Positions 13,622 through 25,640 are shown, numbered from the stretch's first letter. The stretch: 64,000 bases of DNA from Talinum fruticosum (GCA_021018815.1 JAITYX010000016.1:5719001-5783000); one strand, 5' to 3'. Numbers and translations are program-made. Notes: generated from the sequence alone by a model not told the origin.

Positions 13622-15388
13622 GTCCAAGGTTTCATAAACATAGACACTCGAATGGTGTATCCTCATTTATGAATAGTTGTGCCATCAATATTAAATAACC
13701 GTAGGTGACAACTACACAAAACATAGTACCCTATGTATGCTGCAGAAATATATCGAAATTCCAAGTATTATATCCACAAGTGATATGATTCTATCTACCA
13801 CCGATTATACTAGTCCCCGCAATGCAATTGTTCCATCTTTTCAACAGACTCTCATATAAGAAACTTTCAGTTGAACTTTACAACCAGCTTCTAAAAGGTG
13901 CTGATTGGTTATATTTGACAAGTCTCATCTTATCAAGATTAATGTGCTTGTCAAGTCAGTAACATTCAAAGAGAATTAGACTTTGAGAAACTTTGAGCAA
14001 GACACTTTCAGGTGCTGCCCATATCATAAACACCTTGAAGCAACCAGAAACTGTTGCCTATAATCGAGGGGATCAAAAACAAAAACGAAGTTACTATAGA
14101 TTTTGGAATTTGGAATAAAAATCGAATTTTATTGGTCTTGGGGATATGTTTGATGAGGAAACTAGCTCTTAATTCTCTTTCAATACATAGAGGCAGATTA
14201 TATTGCTAAAATGATGACAAAATGGATACAAACTAAACTTGATAGCCAAAAACGCAATTACCTCTTCATATTTTTCCATGGCATGTGTATGTTGCTCTTT
14301 GGTTGTATCAATAACAATCTCCAAGCTCGATCGCTTGATGATTTCTCCAATTCTAACTCTTTGATCTAAAAGACAAACATGACACATTGCTCCAAGCTAC
14401 CCAATTTCTTTGACACAATTCAGTCACTAATGCCCAACACTAACAAGCATAATTCGGTCCTTAACGGTTTCAACTCTTCGCCACAACTCCTATCAAATTT
14501 TCAACACAATTAAGTCACTAATTCCCAACATCCGCAACCACAATTCAGTCATTAACAATTTCAACTTTTCACCACAATTTAATGCAACTCAAATCAATCA
14601 AGCAAACTCAAATAAAAACCGAAGACAAAACTGAATTCTTTGAGGATGTATCGCTTAACACAATTTCAGCAAGCATTCCGCTTCCGGAAAGAGAGATACA
14701 CAATTTCAGCGATGTACTAGAGAGATTCAGCCAAACAAACACAAACTAGCACAACTTCAACAAGAATTTTGAAGCATATTCGATCGAGAGAGCATGAATT
14801 ATACAAAACCAAACTAATTGTCCCAAATTAGCACAAACAAACCCATCAAACGGAAAGAACAAATTAAGCATGAATTTAATTTCGAAGTATTCTGATTTTG
14901 GGGAGTGAGAAAAAGAGAGATCGAACCTAACTAAATGTGAATCTCGCCGGCAGCTGGGTGGTTGGACTGGGCATTACGGTCGGGGACGAAGGAGAGTCCG
15001 GTGAGAGCCGTAAAAGGATGCAGAGAGAAGAGAGACAGACGACGGCGACAACACACGCCGACGTGTTCCGACGAGACGAGATGCAGCGGGAGAGGGAATG
15101 TCGAGCCATGTGTGAGAGCAAGAGAGAAGAACGAGGTGAACCAGAAAGCAACAGGGATTCAGAGCGAGAGAGATACCGACGATCTTGATTCCGACGGGAG
15201 GATGTCAGCGGCCGTAGGTAGAGGCCGGCGGGAGGATGTCTCGCAGACGAGAGAGAGAGCGCTTGAGAGGGCTGGAGAGGATGGAAAATGACAATGATTT
15301 TTCAGTCCCCGTAAAATTCAATGGTTGAGATTAAAAGTGCTCACCTGATGGATGAGCTCACCTAAAGGGAGGGCTCACTTGAACCCTC

Positions 15389-15390
<2 letters not shown>

Positions 15391-15454
<64 letters not shown>
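15391..15454. repeat. (TA)n tract shared by elements 1 and 2
   Basis: Thirty-two TA units. It is the right flank of element 1 and the left flank of element 2, suggesting both inserted into one TA microsatellite or one next to the other. Confidence 0.95.
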
Positions 15455-15458
<4 letters not shown>

Positions 15459-16104
15459 AAGGGTTCAAGTAAGAACTCCCCTATAGGTAAGCACCAAACC
15501 ATAGGTAAGAACTTCTAATTTTGACACTTCAATTTTAATCCAACGGTTTTAATTAAAAGAGCATTTTTAGGTTAAAAATAAAATAAAATAAAATAAACTC
15601 GGGAGGGGTTGGTCGCTTGCCCGACATTTGCTTCCTTCCCGAGTTCCTCTCCACTTCTTACTCCCTGTCTCTCTCTCGAGTTCTCCCCTCTCCTCTCTCT
15701 CTCTCGATCGCCGGCGCCAACACCGGCACCTCCCCTTACCGGTCGACGGCAAGCGCCTCTCTGTCGCCGACGTGCTCGGCCAACCCTCTCGTCGACTTCC
15801 TCTCTCGCTCACTGCCTTCGTCGTCGCTCGTGTTTCTCTCTCTCAAATGAAGCTCTTCCTTGCTTCATCTCTCTCACTCTCGGTCATCCCTCTCGCAAGC
15901 AACCTCGCCGGAAGCCATCCCATGTCCCGGCAGCCGCTAACCTCGTCTCCGGAGCCGCCTGTCTGTCTCCACGGTCCGACTCTCCCTTTCATCCGAAAAT
16001 TTGGGTTTTCAAAAAATTGCAAATTACGAATTGGGAATTGTGAATTCAGGTTCTAATTAGTAATTTCTTTGTCTTTACGAATTTCTTGCTCAATTTAGCT
16101 AAAG
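15455..16104 (+). repeat. Left inverted-repeat arm of element 2
   Basis: About 650 bp. It pairs with 18240-18886; the similarity fades just after TCAATTTAGC. It includes a CT-rich, GC-rich core at about 15600-15990. Confidence 0.85.
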
Positions 16105-17032
16105 ACCCGAATACCCCAATCTCTCTTCTATTATTTGCGAATGGCTTGCTCAATTGCGAATTGCTATTCAGAGTTCAATATAATTGCGAATTCCGAATTT
16201 CTTTGCGAATAGTTTACTCCATTGTTGATTTGGCTCAATTTATTGTGGTTTGGATGAAAGCTTCCTTCTATTGTTTTGTTTAAAGAGCTTTGAGAAACTT
16301 TAAATTTTGAGAACCGGGAGCAGTTGAGCTGAATTTGTTGTTAGTTTCCTTTTATTGTTTTGTTTTTAGAGCTCTCTGAAAGTGAGCTTCCTTATATTGT
16401 TTAGGTAGATATACTTGTAGTAGTTAGTTCAGCTGATTTGGTACATTTTGAATGCGTACGACCTATAATGCTTGCAGTTGTGAGGACTTGAAACTTCGAC
16501 AATTTGATAATTTGATACATAGAGTAATGCTTGAAAGTCTGTATTAGTCTCTCGTTGCTCGTGTTCAACATAGAGTAATTTGGCAATTTGGTTGTCTGGT
16601 TAATTTTTGTTGGGTCTTCTCTTTGTTCAGAATGCTTCCTGAAATGCATAGAGTAATTAGTCTATTCAAAATGCATTTTGGATGCATAAGTTTTGCCTCT
16701 GTTTAAAATGCGTAGAGTAATTAGTCTCTGTTCAAAATGCACTAGTTTTTCCACCGATTGGCATTGAGTTTTGGTGGGTCATCTATCTCTTCAATCCATA
16801 TTATTGCTTCGTTATTATTTGTTAATATGACGTTGAAACTAATGTCAAAATAGTAGGAGTAATGCTTCCTGAAATTATGGTTTTGTAAGTTACCTGGTAG
16901 CTTGGTAAAGCAATGTTAAGCTGTCATTTTGACTTAATATTTAGGTTTTGGTTACCTTGTAGCTTGGTTAAGAAAAGTTACCTTGTTGCATGAGTGTGCT
17001 AAAAATTAGGATTTGTGGAAAAGGTAACAAAA

Positions 17033-17103
17033 GCCTATTAGCTCAATATGGGAGAGCATTTGTGCAATGACACAAACGACGTGGGTTCGAATCCTACATA
17101 GGC
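17033..17103 (+). other. tRNA-like sequence C (element 2, left)
   Basis: GCCTATTAGCTC start, GAGAGC D-arm partner, TTTGTG/CACAAA stem around CAATGA, B-box GGTTCGAATCC and a TAGGC end. The T arm has one mismatch (GTGGG opposite CCTAC). It is homologous to A and B in element 1. Confidence 0.7.
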
Positions 17104-17109
17104 CGTGCT

Positions 17110-17360
17110 GAAACGCACTCACTCAATGTCCAAAAGGTATTTGTCCAAAAATTATTCCAAAAATTAAAAAAATCTGTTGCAACTTAGAACTCGATATGCT
17201 TAATTTTGTGTTCAAACTTGGATAGTCATTTTCTTCATTGATTAGCATCCTTTGTTGCATATTAGACTTATCCAAGACCCCGACAACATCAACCTGCACC
17301 GCCACCAACTTTTATGCACATCGCTAGTTTCAGCAACACTTCCTAAACTAATCTTAACTC
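17110..17360 (+). repeat. Diverged single copy of the ~319 bp unit
   Basis: Contains the ordered landmarks of the element 1 unit: a TGTCCAAAAATTA-type block, GAACTCGATATGCTTAA, then CAACTTTTATGCAC, CTAGTTTCAGCAACAC. The similarity is imperfect but colinear. Confidence 0.55.
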
Positions 17361-17894
17361 AATGTTTTTGCAGCTCCACTCTACAAGTAGGAAGGAAGTG
17401 CTTATGCTGCAAAAGCAACTAAATGTTCACAGGATCATTGAGTTCTGTTTCATGGCTTTAGAGTTATCTTCGTGTTATGTTTTTCACTCTTAAGTTGAAG
17501 TGAAATATTGGATTCATCTAAGCATTTGGCCGTTCTAGAGAAATGAAGAAACTAGAGCCTTAATCTAGATATAACCACTCACTTCACATCTTTTCTTGCA
17601 GATGTCTTGGTGAGGGTTTTGATGAGGGTTTTACTAATTGTCCAGTAGCTTTTGCAAGAAAATACCGCCAATTGAGTTTGTTGAATTTTTCTTGACTATT
17701 CTGCATGTTATTGACATCCGTAGCTTTCGAGTTCCTTGTGTGTCCTGTATTGCTTTCTTTCTTTTTCTTTCGCCCTTATTCCGATGTAGCAGAGGTTTTT
17801 GACTTGGAGCAAACATCATCGGGGAAGGGTTGCCTTTCAAGGATGAATACTTCATACTACTACAAGCCCAATGATTGGATCATAACAATTAACA

Positions 17895-17964
17895 AGCCTA
17901 TGCGGGATTCGAACCCACATCTCCGTGCATTCTCACACGTCGCTCTACCTTTGAGCTAATAGGC
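17895..17964 (-). other. tRNA-like sequence D (element 2, right)
   Basis: Reverse-strand partner of C. Acceptor GCCTAT/ATAGGC, D arm GCTC/GAGC, T arm with GGTTCGAATCC. Its anticodon arm differs in sequence from A-C (a CGTGT/GCACG stem around GAGAAT) yet again gives a 6-nt loop, so pairing is kept while bases change. Confidence 0.7.
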
Positions 17965-18239
17965 TAAAATAAAATCAGCAATGCTGGACATCAAAATTTG
18001 TCGTTCTCCAATCCATTGTCATACATACAACACTCAAAATCAAAGAGAATTTTCAGCTAATAATTGTTTTCCAATCTCTCCAACTAATGTTCACGATTAT
18101 CCAGATCATATTTTCAATCAACTTTGCGAGCCACAACACCAATGATAGATCACAAATGAGCAATCAACTTCAATGGGAGTTTTTATACTAATCTACCGAA
18201 GCTTTTGCGAGCCAAGCTTACATGACGTAATGTGATCAA

Positions 18240-18886
18240 GTCTTCGGCTAAATTAAGCAAGAATTTTGTAAAGACAAAGAAATTACTAATTAGAACCTGA
18301 ATTCACAATTCCCAATTCGTAATTTGCAATTTTTTGAAAACCCAAATTTTCGGATGAAAGGGAGAGTCGGACCGTGGAGACAGACGGGCGGCTCCGGAGA
18401 CAGAGTTAGCGGCTGCCGGGACATGGGACGGCTTCCGACAAGGTTGCTTGCAGAGGGATGACCGAGAGTGAGAGAGATAAAGCAAGGAAGAGCTTCATTT
18501 GAGAGAGAGAGACACGAGCAACGACGGAAGGTAGTGAGCGAGAGAGGAAGTCGACGAGAGGGGTGACCGAGCACGTCGGCGACAAAGAGACGCTTGCCGT
18601 CGACCGGTAAAGGGAGGTGCCGGTGCTGGCACCGGCGATCGAGAGAGAAAGAGGAGAGGGAGAACTCGAGAGAGAGACAGGGAGTAAGAAGTGAAGAGGA
18701 ACTCGGGAAGGAAGCAAATGTCGGGGCAAGCGACCAACCCCTCTCGACTTTTTTTATTTTATTTTTTTAACCTAAAAATGCTCTTTTAATTGAAACCGTT
18801 GGATTAAAATTGAAGGGTCAAAATTAGAAGTTCTTATCTATGGTTTGGTGCTTACCTATAGGGGGTTCTTACTTGAACCCTTCCCT
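18240..18886 (-). repeat. Right inverted-repeat arm of element 2
   Basis: Reverse complement of 15455-16104 with a few substitutions and small indels. Confidence 0.85.
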
Positions 18887-18911
18887 ATATATATATATAT
18901 ATATATATATA
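18887..18911. repeat. (TA)n tract, right flank of element 2
   Basis: About twelve TA units directly after the terminal CTTCCCT of element 2. Confidence 0.9.
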
Positions 18912-20150
18912 ATGATATGATATATATGATAGGAGAGAAACTGGACCTAGTGTTTGCAAAATTTTATCCGTTCCAATTATTCGAATTTGTTTAAACCAAA
19001 AAAAAATTGGGTTCGGTCATGAATTTTTTATCGAATTTCAAATTTGGACATATGATTTTTTTAAGTTCTATTGTTCGAATCCGACTTTGACCCAAATTTA
19101 GGTTTGTCCAAATTATCCGACCCGAATTAGCCTCTATGGCCTTTCTTCAAAAAAAAATATCTAACCTGAAAAAACATAATATCAACTAAAAAAATTCAAC
19201 CAAAAACTGAATATTAACTTATTTATCTGACTTGAATTCGAATTTTTATCAGCGCCCCTCTTTCTAATGCCTCTAAAACTTGGATTGTTTCCCTTGGCCC
19301 TTTGGGGTAGGGCAATTTCTTTGAGTAATTTTTTTTAATTTTTATAACCATTTCTTTGAGTAAATTATGTACACTAGTAGAATATAAGGGATTTTATGAC
19401 GAAAAAAAGACAGATAAATTTATCTAAATTGTAATAATCAAGTTAAAGTTTATTATCTATGCCCTTATGTATAGACAAAGTTCAATCTTGACGCAAATAT
19501 CTAAACTATGTAATTTATCTCCAATTAGTATGGAGGATTATCTAATATTTATTATTACAAATACTTAATTTTAATCTGATTATTTTTTAAAAAATTTTTA
19601 ATAATTACAGATTAATTTATCTCAAATTAGTATACAGGATCACTGAAATATATATCCCTCCCCTTCTTCCTAAAACCAAACATTATATATGGATGCAATA
19701 TATATTTATATGTAAGTATATAATCCACATTATATACATGGGAAGAAGTGTTGCCCAATTAAAAAAAAAGGCTACCATCATATGGTTTAAAATATTGATG
19801 TTGTAATAAAGATTAAAAACTAATTTGTTGGGTTCATCCTATCTCTTTGTAAATTATAAATCTTTCACAAACTATAAATATTATATTTAATTTAAATAAA
19901 AATTATTTTTTAAAAAACAGTTAACCATGTGTCATCGTCCTTAAAACATCTAATTTATTTGACTTAAGTTGAGTTATGCCTGCTTATCTTAGTATTATAC
20001 GTCAAACTATAACACTATATAATAAGTTAATAATATGGACCATATTCATGAGTCAATATTAAATCTACATATTAACCTAATCAATCTAATCATATGAGTT
20101 CCTCTAGAATGTTATTTTTTATTTTCATAGTTTTTTTTGGGGGAGGGGGT
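18912..20150. other. AT-rich intergenic DNA upstream of the CHX gene
   Basis: No gene or recognisable element. A T8-G5-A-G5 tract lies at 20131-20149, just before the pyrimidine-rich sequence that probably forms the CHX leader (about 20200-20420). Confidence 0.5.
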
Positions 20151-20515
20151 GTTTTTGGAAATTTATAATGTCCCAAGGCCAAAACTTTCAAACAAGATTG
20201 GCTCCATTTTCTCCACCAAGGTCTATCAAAGCCTACAAAACACCATTTTCACCGTTCTTCTCTCCCTCCCTCTTTCTATTTCTAACAGCTCTCCCTCTCC
20301 ATCCATCATATTAACAAAAAACTATCTCCTCGCATGCAATCATATATCTTTCCCTCCATCTCTTTCTCTCTCCACCCCCCTAAAAAAACCCAAAACCCAC
20401 CCAAAAAAAGGGGGAAGAAAATAGAGGAAGAACAAAACCAAAAAGGATGAGATCATCAATGTGATCGATAATATCGTATCATATTATATCATATCATATA
20501 TAGGTGAAAACGAAG

Positions 20516-23500
20516 ATGGACTTGTCAACGAACAAAACTATATGCTTTGATTATGCAAAGATGACCGCAGACGGTTGTATATGGCATCACGCCAATCCCT
20601 TGCTTTCGCCGGTGCCTCTTCTACTAACTCAATTGGCCCTCATTTCTCTCACCTCCAGAGCTGTTGAATTTTTCCTTAGGCCCCTTGGCCAACCCAGCAT
20701 CGTCGCCCAAGTTCTTGTAAGTCCCATTTTTTCAGAACGTTGTTTTTTTGGAGGGAGGTTGTCCCATTTGTTTTATATTGACGTAGGGTTTAACATGAAC
20801 AATAATTCAGTTATAAGGATAAGAATCAAAACATTGATTTGGTTTGCTATATATTGATCTAATAATGTAATAATGTAATCTTGATCTAATAATCTAAGAT
20901 TCAATAGAAATAATGTATTCTTGATCTAATAATGTAATAATGTAAGATTCAATAAAAATAAAACGTGGGTGTCACCTAGCATAGTCGGTAAACCTTTTGA
21001 AAGAGAGAGAGACCAAAGACATGAGTTCGGATTTCACCTATATTGGCCTCGCCAGTTGCTACAGGGCAAAAGAAAAATGCATTTGAACCTGCCTTCCCAA
21101 CCCTGTGCCTTGGATGGGATTAGATGAATCTGGTTTTGTTGGTTCAATTTGGTGTAATTTTGTTTTGATAACGTGATTTGAATTGTGATTGGGTTTGATA
21201 TGATATGCAGGGGGAGTAGTCCTGGGTCCAACAGTTCTAGGATATGCTCCGAATGTGGCGGCTGTATTATTCCCAGGCATGGGAAAATTGATCATGGAGA
21301 CATTTGCCACATTTGGCATAGCCCTCTTCCTATTTTCCATAGGGGTGAAAATGGATGCAAGCCTTATGTTCAGGCCAGAAAGGACAGCACTTTCAATTGC
21401 CCTTTCCATGTTCATCTTTACCATGCTCATCCCTTTGGCTATATGCTTCATCCTCATCACTCATGTCACCATGGAAGAAGGCCTCCGCAAGTCCCTCCCC
21501 ATGATGGTTGCCTCGCAGTCCTTCGTGGCCTTCCCTGGCATAGCCTGCCTCTTGGCCGAGCTCAAGATTATGAACACAGAAGTGGGCCGCCTGGCTGTGG
21601 CTACCTCCATGTTCTACACCCTCCTAGGTATGTGCACCTGTGTTCTTGGGTTCACCTTCCTTGAGACAAATCAAAGGGGCATCTTGACGGCGCTCGCTGC
21701 AACTGCCTCGTCCATTGGTCTAGTATTTGCCATAGTCTGCGTGATTAGGCCGTTGCTGAAGTGGTTCTTGCTATCAGATAATCCTCACATAACGGACTCG
21801 AACTCATCATCAGGATCATTAGGAGGGAGTTCTGTGAATGGGGACCATGTAACTTGTATATTTGTGTTGGTTCTTGTGTCTCTCTTCGTGAGTGAGGTCA
21901 TTGGCCAGCATTATTTGTTCGGGCCGCTAATTTTGGGATTGTCTATACCAGATGGATCAACTATTGGGGGTGCAGTGGTGTCAAAGATAGACACTTTTGT
22001 GTCGATTATCTTGTATCCCACATTCCTCACCATTAGTGGATTGAAGACAAATTTGTTCAGCATTAATGCCCGTGAATCATGGATCACAGCAATCATCGTT
22101 ACCGTTGGAGTCTTGGGCAAAATAATGGCCGTTATGGTACCTGCATTGCGGCAGAATGTAACTGTTCAAGATGCTTTTGTACTCAGCCTGGTGTTGAATG
22201 CCAGAGGAATCCATGAGCTCATCATCTACAATCTCGTCTTTGATGCTAGGGTGAGAAACTAGCCTCCAATCTTTATCTAATATAAGTGACTTGATAATCA
22301 ATATGGCATTAAACATATGCCATTATAGACCTCATAATCAGGCATCCAGGTAGGCTCACGCTGACTCACTTTGAATGTTGATAGTTAAAGGGAAAAAACA
22401 ATCAACATTCCTATGGTAGATCCCTAATCGGTCTAATAAAGGTCAAACATCGAGTTGCCTTATTCTGTCTTGGGTAATTGTATATAGATTAGTTTTGTTC
22501 AGTCTAATATTAGGTACAAATAAAGTAGATAACTTTATAGTAGTCATACGAGGTCACAACCCCAACATTTCATGTTTTTACACTTACTATTTCTGTACTG
22601 TGCTCCATGCCTGACAACTCGGCCTATCTTGCAGCAATTTGATGAGCAAGAGTTTGCAGTGATGGTGATGTCTATAGTACTGGTCACTGCAGTCATCACT
22701 CCCCTCATCAGACTCTTCTATGATCCTTCAAGACGTTATCTTCCAGTGAGGAGGATGACGATCCAACATGCCAAGAAGGACACTGAGATCAGAATAGTGG
22801 TATGTATTCACCAAGACCAACATGACAATGTCCCTACCATGGTTAGTCTCCTTGAAGCTTCTTGCGCTTCTCTTCATAATCCTATTGCTGTTATAATACT
22901 TATCCTAGTGGAAGTGGTGGGCCGCTCTGCCCCAATGCTCCTAGCCTACCGCCCCCATCGAGCATACGAGCCAAGCAACTCAAGAAGCAACCATATCTCC
23001 AATGCGTTTCAGCAGTACGAGAGGCAGAACCAGGGCAACGCATCAGTGCAAGTGTTCACCAACAAGTCTCACATTGAAGCAATGCATGATGATATATGTA
23101 GGGTGGCTGTCGACAAGCGAGCTACCCTCATCATCATTCCCTTCCACAAGCAATGGGCCATAGATGGCACCATTGGGTTTGTGCACCGGTCAATCCAGGC
23201 CATGAATCAAAGGATAATCGAGTGGGCCCCATGCTCACTTGGCATCCTAATCGATCGAGGGCCCGTCAATGCTCAGTCCCAGTCCATGCTCAATGGACGG
23301 TCAGTCTACAATGTGGCAGTACTCTTCCTTGGTGGGGTCGATGATGTGGAGGCACTAGCATATGGCTCAAGAATGGCTAGGCACGAACAAGTCATAGTCA
23401 CAGTAGTTCGGTTCCTCCTCTTGGGTCAAGACAATTCTAGGGAAAGAAAGCATGAGACTGACACAGTCGAGGAGTACAGAGACATAAATGCCGGAAATGA

Positions 23501-23891
23501 TCGCTTCCTCTACCGCGAGGAGCTCGTCAAAGACGGTGTGGGGTTGTCAGAGACTGTAAGAGGGATGGGCGATGGCTATGATTTGATCATGGTAGGAAGG
23601 AACCACCAAAATTCACCTTTGTTGTTAGGACTGTACGAGTGGAGTGAGTGCCCTGAGCTTGGAGTCGTTGGTGACCTGTTGGCCTCACCTGATGCAAGGA
23701 CAACGGCATCTGTGTTGGTCATACAGCAACAACAAAAGCCAGTGAGGAGAGCGAACCCAACTTTCTGTTTAATGCAGAACGACGTCAGGAATAACGATAT
23801 GTTAGTACATGATGAATCCGCTTTGGACAGATCGAGTAGTGGTCGTCGCTCTACAAACAGGATTTCGGTAGACAGGGATGATGGCAGATGA
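20516..23891 (+). CDS. CHX: CHX-type cation/H+ antiporter (CPA2 family)
   Basis: Membrane monovalent-cation/proton exchanger of the plant CHX family, usually placed in endomembrane or plasma membranes for K+/pH homeostasis. Exons: 20516-20716, 21211-22250, 22635-23891. The ATG at 20516 gives the usual short N-terminus with ICFDYAKMTADG, then HHANPLL and the first membrane helix. About twelve hydrophobic segments follow (residues ~35-450), including FGPLILGLSIPDG and ILYPTFLTISGLKT, then a hydrophilic CHX C-terminal region (to ~832 aa, normal for the family). Two oddities: the ND pair expected near residue 203-204 reads YT, and the family NAKG/NTKG motif reads NARG (R399). Joining exons 1 and 2 in frame (QVL-GGVVLGP) needs one G more at the donor (CTTGTAAGT where CTTGGTAAGT is expected). 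Intron 1 contains a possible SINE. The gene converges with the RETICULATA-related gene. Confidence 0.92.
20962..21045 (+). mobile_element. Possible tRNA-derived SINE head in CHX intron 1
   Basis: GGTGTCACCTAGCATAGTCGG has an A-box-like core and GAGTTCGGATTTC about 50 nt later is B-box-like, the arrangement of tRNA-derived SINE heads. A GA repeat lies between them. No clear tail or target-site duplication was identified. Confidence 0.35.
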
Positions 23892-24095
23892 GGGATAGGT
23901 AGTCATTGTTGATATTTCATCAACTTGATTAGGAGAAACAGAAGTTAGTGCGAAATAGAATCACTAAATTCATAGGCAAACTGTACCATAGATGTGTGCC
24001 GTTGTGTAAATGTCTGTTGTGTTTGGAAGCTGTATATATGTTTCTGCTTCAGGACCTCTTTTTTTTTTTTTTTTTTTGTGTACATAGATTTCATC

Positions 24096-25604
24096 TTTTC
24101 GACTATGGAGATGGAAATAGTTTCAGATAAAGTTTTGCAATTAAAGCAAGGGAAAACAAATGGCGGCTCCAATTGCAGTTGCAGTAAGCTCGTAACGGTT
24201 TTGAAATAGCGGAAGTATGCAGTGGTTCCGACTCCATTTTTTAGCGTTTTCCCTTCTCTTCTAATTCAATTCAAAGATTTTACTTTGCTTAAAAAAAATC
24301 CTTTTAATACCAGTGTTTACCAGCGGTTATGATTTACAATTTAACGATTATTATCAATTAACAATTATTAACATTTATCAGTGGTTACTTTGCTTAAAAA
24401 ATTCCTTTCAATACCACTGTTTACCAACGGTTATGATTTACAATTAACGATTATTAGCATTTATCAGTGGTTAGCAGTTGTAAACTATCATACATGCAGA
24501 AAGGAAGTGGCCGTTATTTGGTTCTATGGTTTTGCGGGCTACGTTAACAGAACTATACCAAGAATCAAGTTTTTGAAGTTTCTGTAAGAGTTCCCTATTC
24601 GCCATAGTAGTACTCTTTCATTCACTTGCCTGTTAAAACTATGCTATGACATCAAGATATGATGAATTGCTTCCCCTTTTAACTGCAGGAGACTGAAATG
24701 CTTGTGTGCCCATACGGTCATTTCATTGAGTGTGAAACACCAAACTAGACATCTTCGTCATCAATTCTGAGGATAACAGCACAATTTGTAACGGACCAAA
24801 CCAGAAGGTATTGCAAAGTAGCCTTCATGTTCTGTACTGATGAAAATAGGGGAACTAAAGAAATAAAAACGTAGAAAACATTTAGAGTCTATGTGGTAAA
24901 ATTGTTCTGTTAATATGTAACAGATGTGGGCTATATTCATTTTCTCGTGTGGTCTATGGTCTCTCCTATTGTTGTGATGTGATATTACAACACATGAAAA
25001 AAATACCTAAATTAGGAAACCCAAAAAATAAGGGAAAAAGGCCGTCTTAAAGAGACATGCATTGCCTTTGACAGTTGTATGATCTAGCCGCAAGTATAAC
25101 AACTACAAACAAATAGAACAAGCTCTGGAACCCAGTGTAAGTCACTGTTTGTTCAAGTCATTGACATTGGAATCCTCTGAGCTGCTGCATTCAACAGCAG
25201 AGCAGTTAGCTGAATCTGAATCTTTTAGAGATGCTTCAGCCTTGCGAGTTTGCAAACCCGTGTAGCGTGCCAGATCAATCCATTGCTGCAATATTAGCAT
25301 ACAAAGGTCAACAACAAAAGGATCTATTTAAATTCAACGGGCTGCTGAAGTCCGAGGTTGTAGCAATGGACAAAAAGCAGGGGATCGAAGCTGTAAGCTT
25401 TAGAAGCAATTAAAGCAGGAATAGGACAAGATTGTTCTTGAATCAACTTGGCAAATCGGTAATCTTAGTCACATTTAAATCAGGTCAATTTTAGATTGGA
25501 TCATAGCAGGTTGATGGAGTAATCAGGTCAGGTCAAGTTGGAGCAAGTTTTACTTTGTGCAAGTTGGATATTAGTGGTACTTTTGCGAGGCCGTATGAAA
25601 GCGA

Positions 25605-25640
<36 letters not shown>

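Larger units (their letters stand above)
10372..15390. mobile_element. TA-flanked inverted-repeat element 1 (foldback/MULE-like)
   Basis: The left end (AGGGAAGGGTTCAAGTGAG...) and the reverse complement of the right end (GGGAGGGTTCAAGTGAGCCC...) form terminal inverted repeats of roughly 85 bp. Both contain repeated AGGTGAG motifs and a CTTTTAATCTCAAC block. Both sides abut (TA)n. Inside are two inward-facing tRNA-like sequences (12137-12206 and 13552-13621), a 16 bp hairpin (12500-12515/12547-12562) and a ~319 bp tandem repeat. The GC-rich outer arms (10520-10860 and 14930-15290) resemble gene leader/first-exon DNA and are not obviously homologous to each other. No transposase is visible, so the element is non-autonomous. 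Insertion into TA repeats resembles known TA-targeting Mutator-like or Micron-type elements, but class assignment is inference. Confidence 0.7.
15455..18886. mobile_element. TA-flanked long-inverted-repeat element 2
   Basis: The ends AGGGAAGGGTTCAAGTAAG and its complement begin inverted repeats of about 650 bp: left arm 15455-16104, right arm 18240-18886, nearly identical through their GC-rich parts. Both flanks are (TA)n. The terminal motif and subterminal AGGTAAG repeats match element 1's AGGTGAG repeats, so the two belong to one family. The interior carries inward-facing tRNA-like sequences (17033-17103 and 17895-17964) and one diverged copy of the ~319 bp unit. No transposase is visible. 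The GC-rich arm (about 15600-16030) has several overlapping open frames with signal-like hydrophobic strings, repeated on both arms; I read these as captured leader/exon DNA, not a gene. Confidence 0.75.

Noticed and set aside
14927..15291. Arg/Glu-rich open frames on both strands
   Set aside because: Low-complexity purine-rich sequence in the right arm of element 1; no conserved motif or splice context.
15609..16056. Overlapping open frames of 77-144 codons in the element 2 arm, repeated on the opposite arm at 18290-18740
   Set aside because: Several frames are open at once in GC/CT-rich DNA, no domain is recognisable, and both copies are inverted-repeat arms of a mobile element.
21185..21664. 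159-codon frame overlapping CHX exon 2
   Set aside because: Shadow frame of a long conserved CHX exon; rich in His/Cys/Pro from frame-shifted codons and not family-like.
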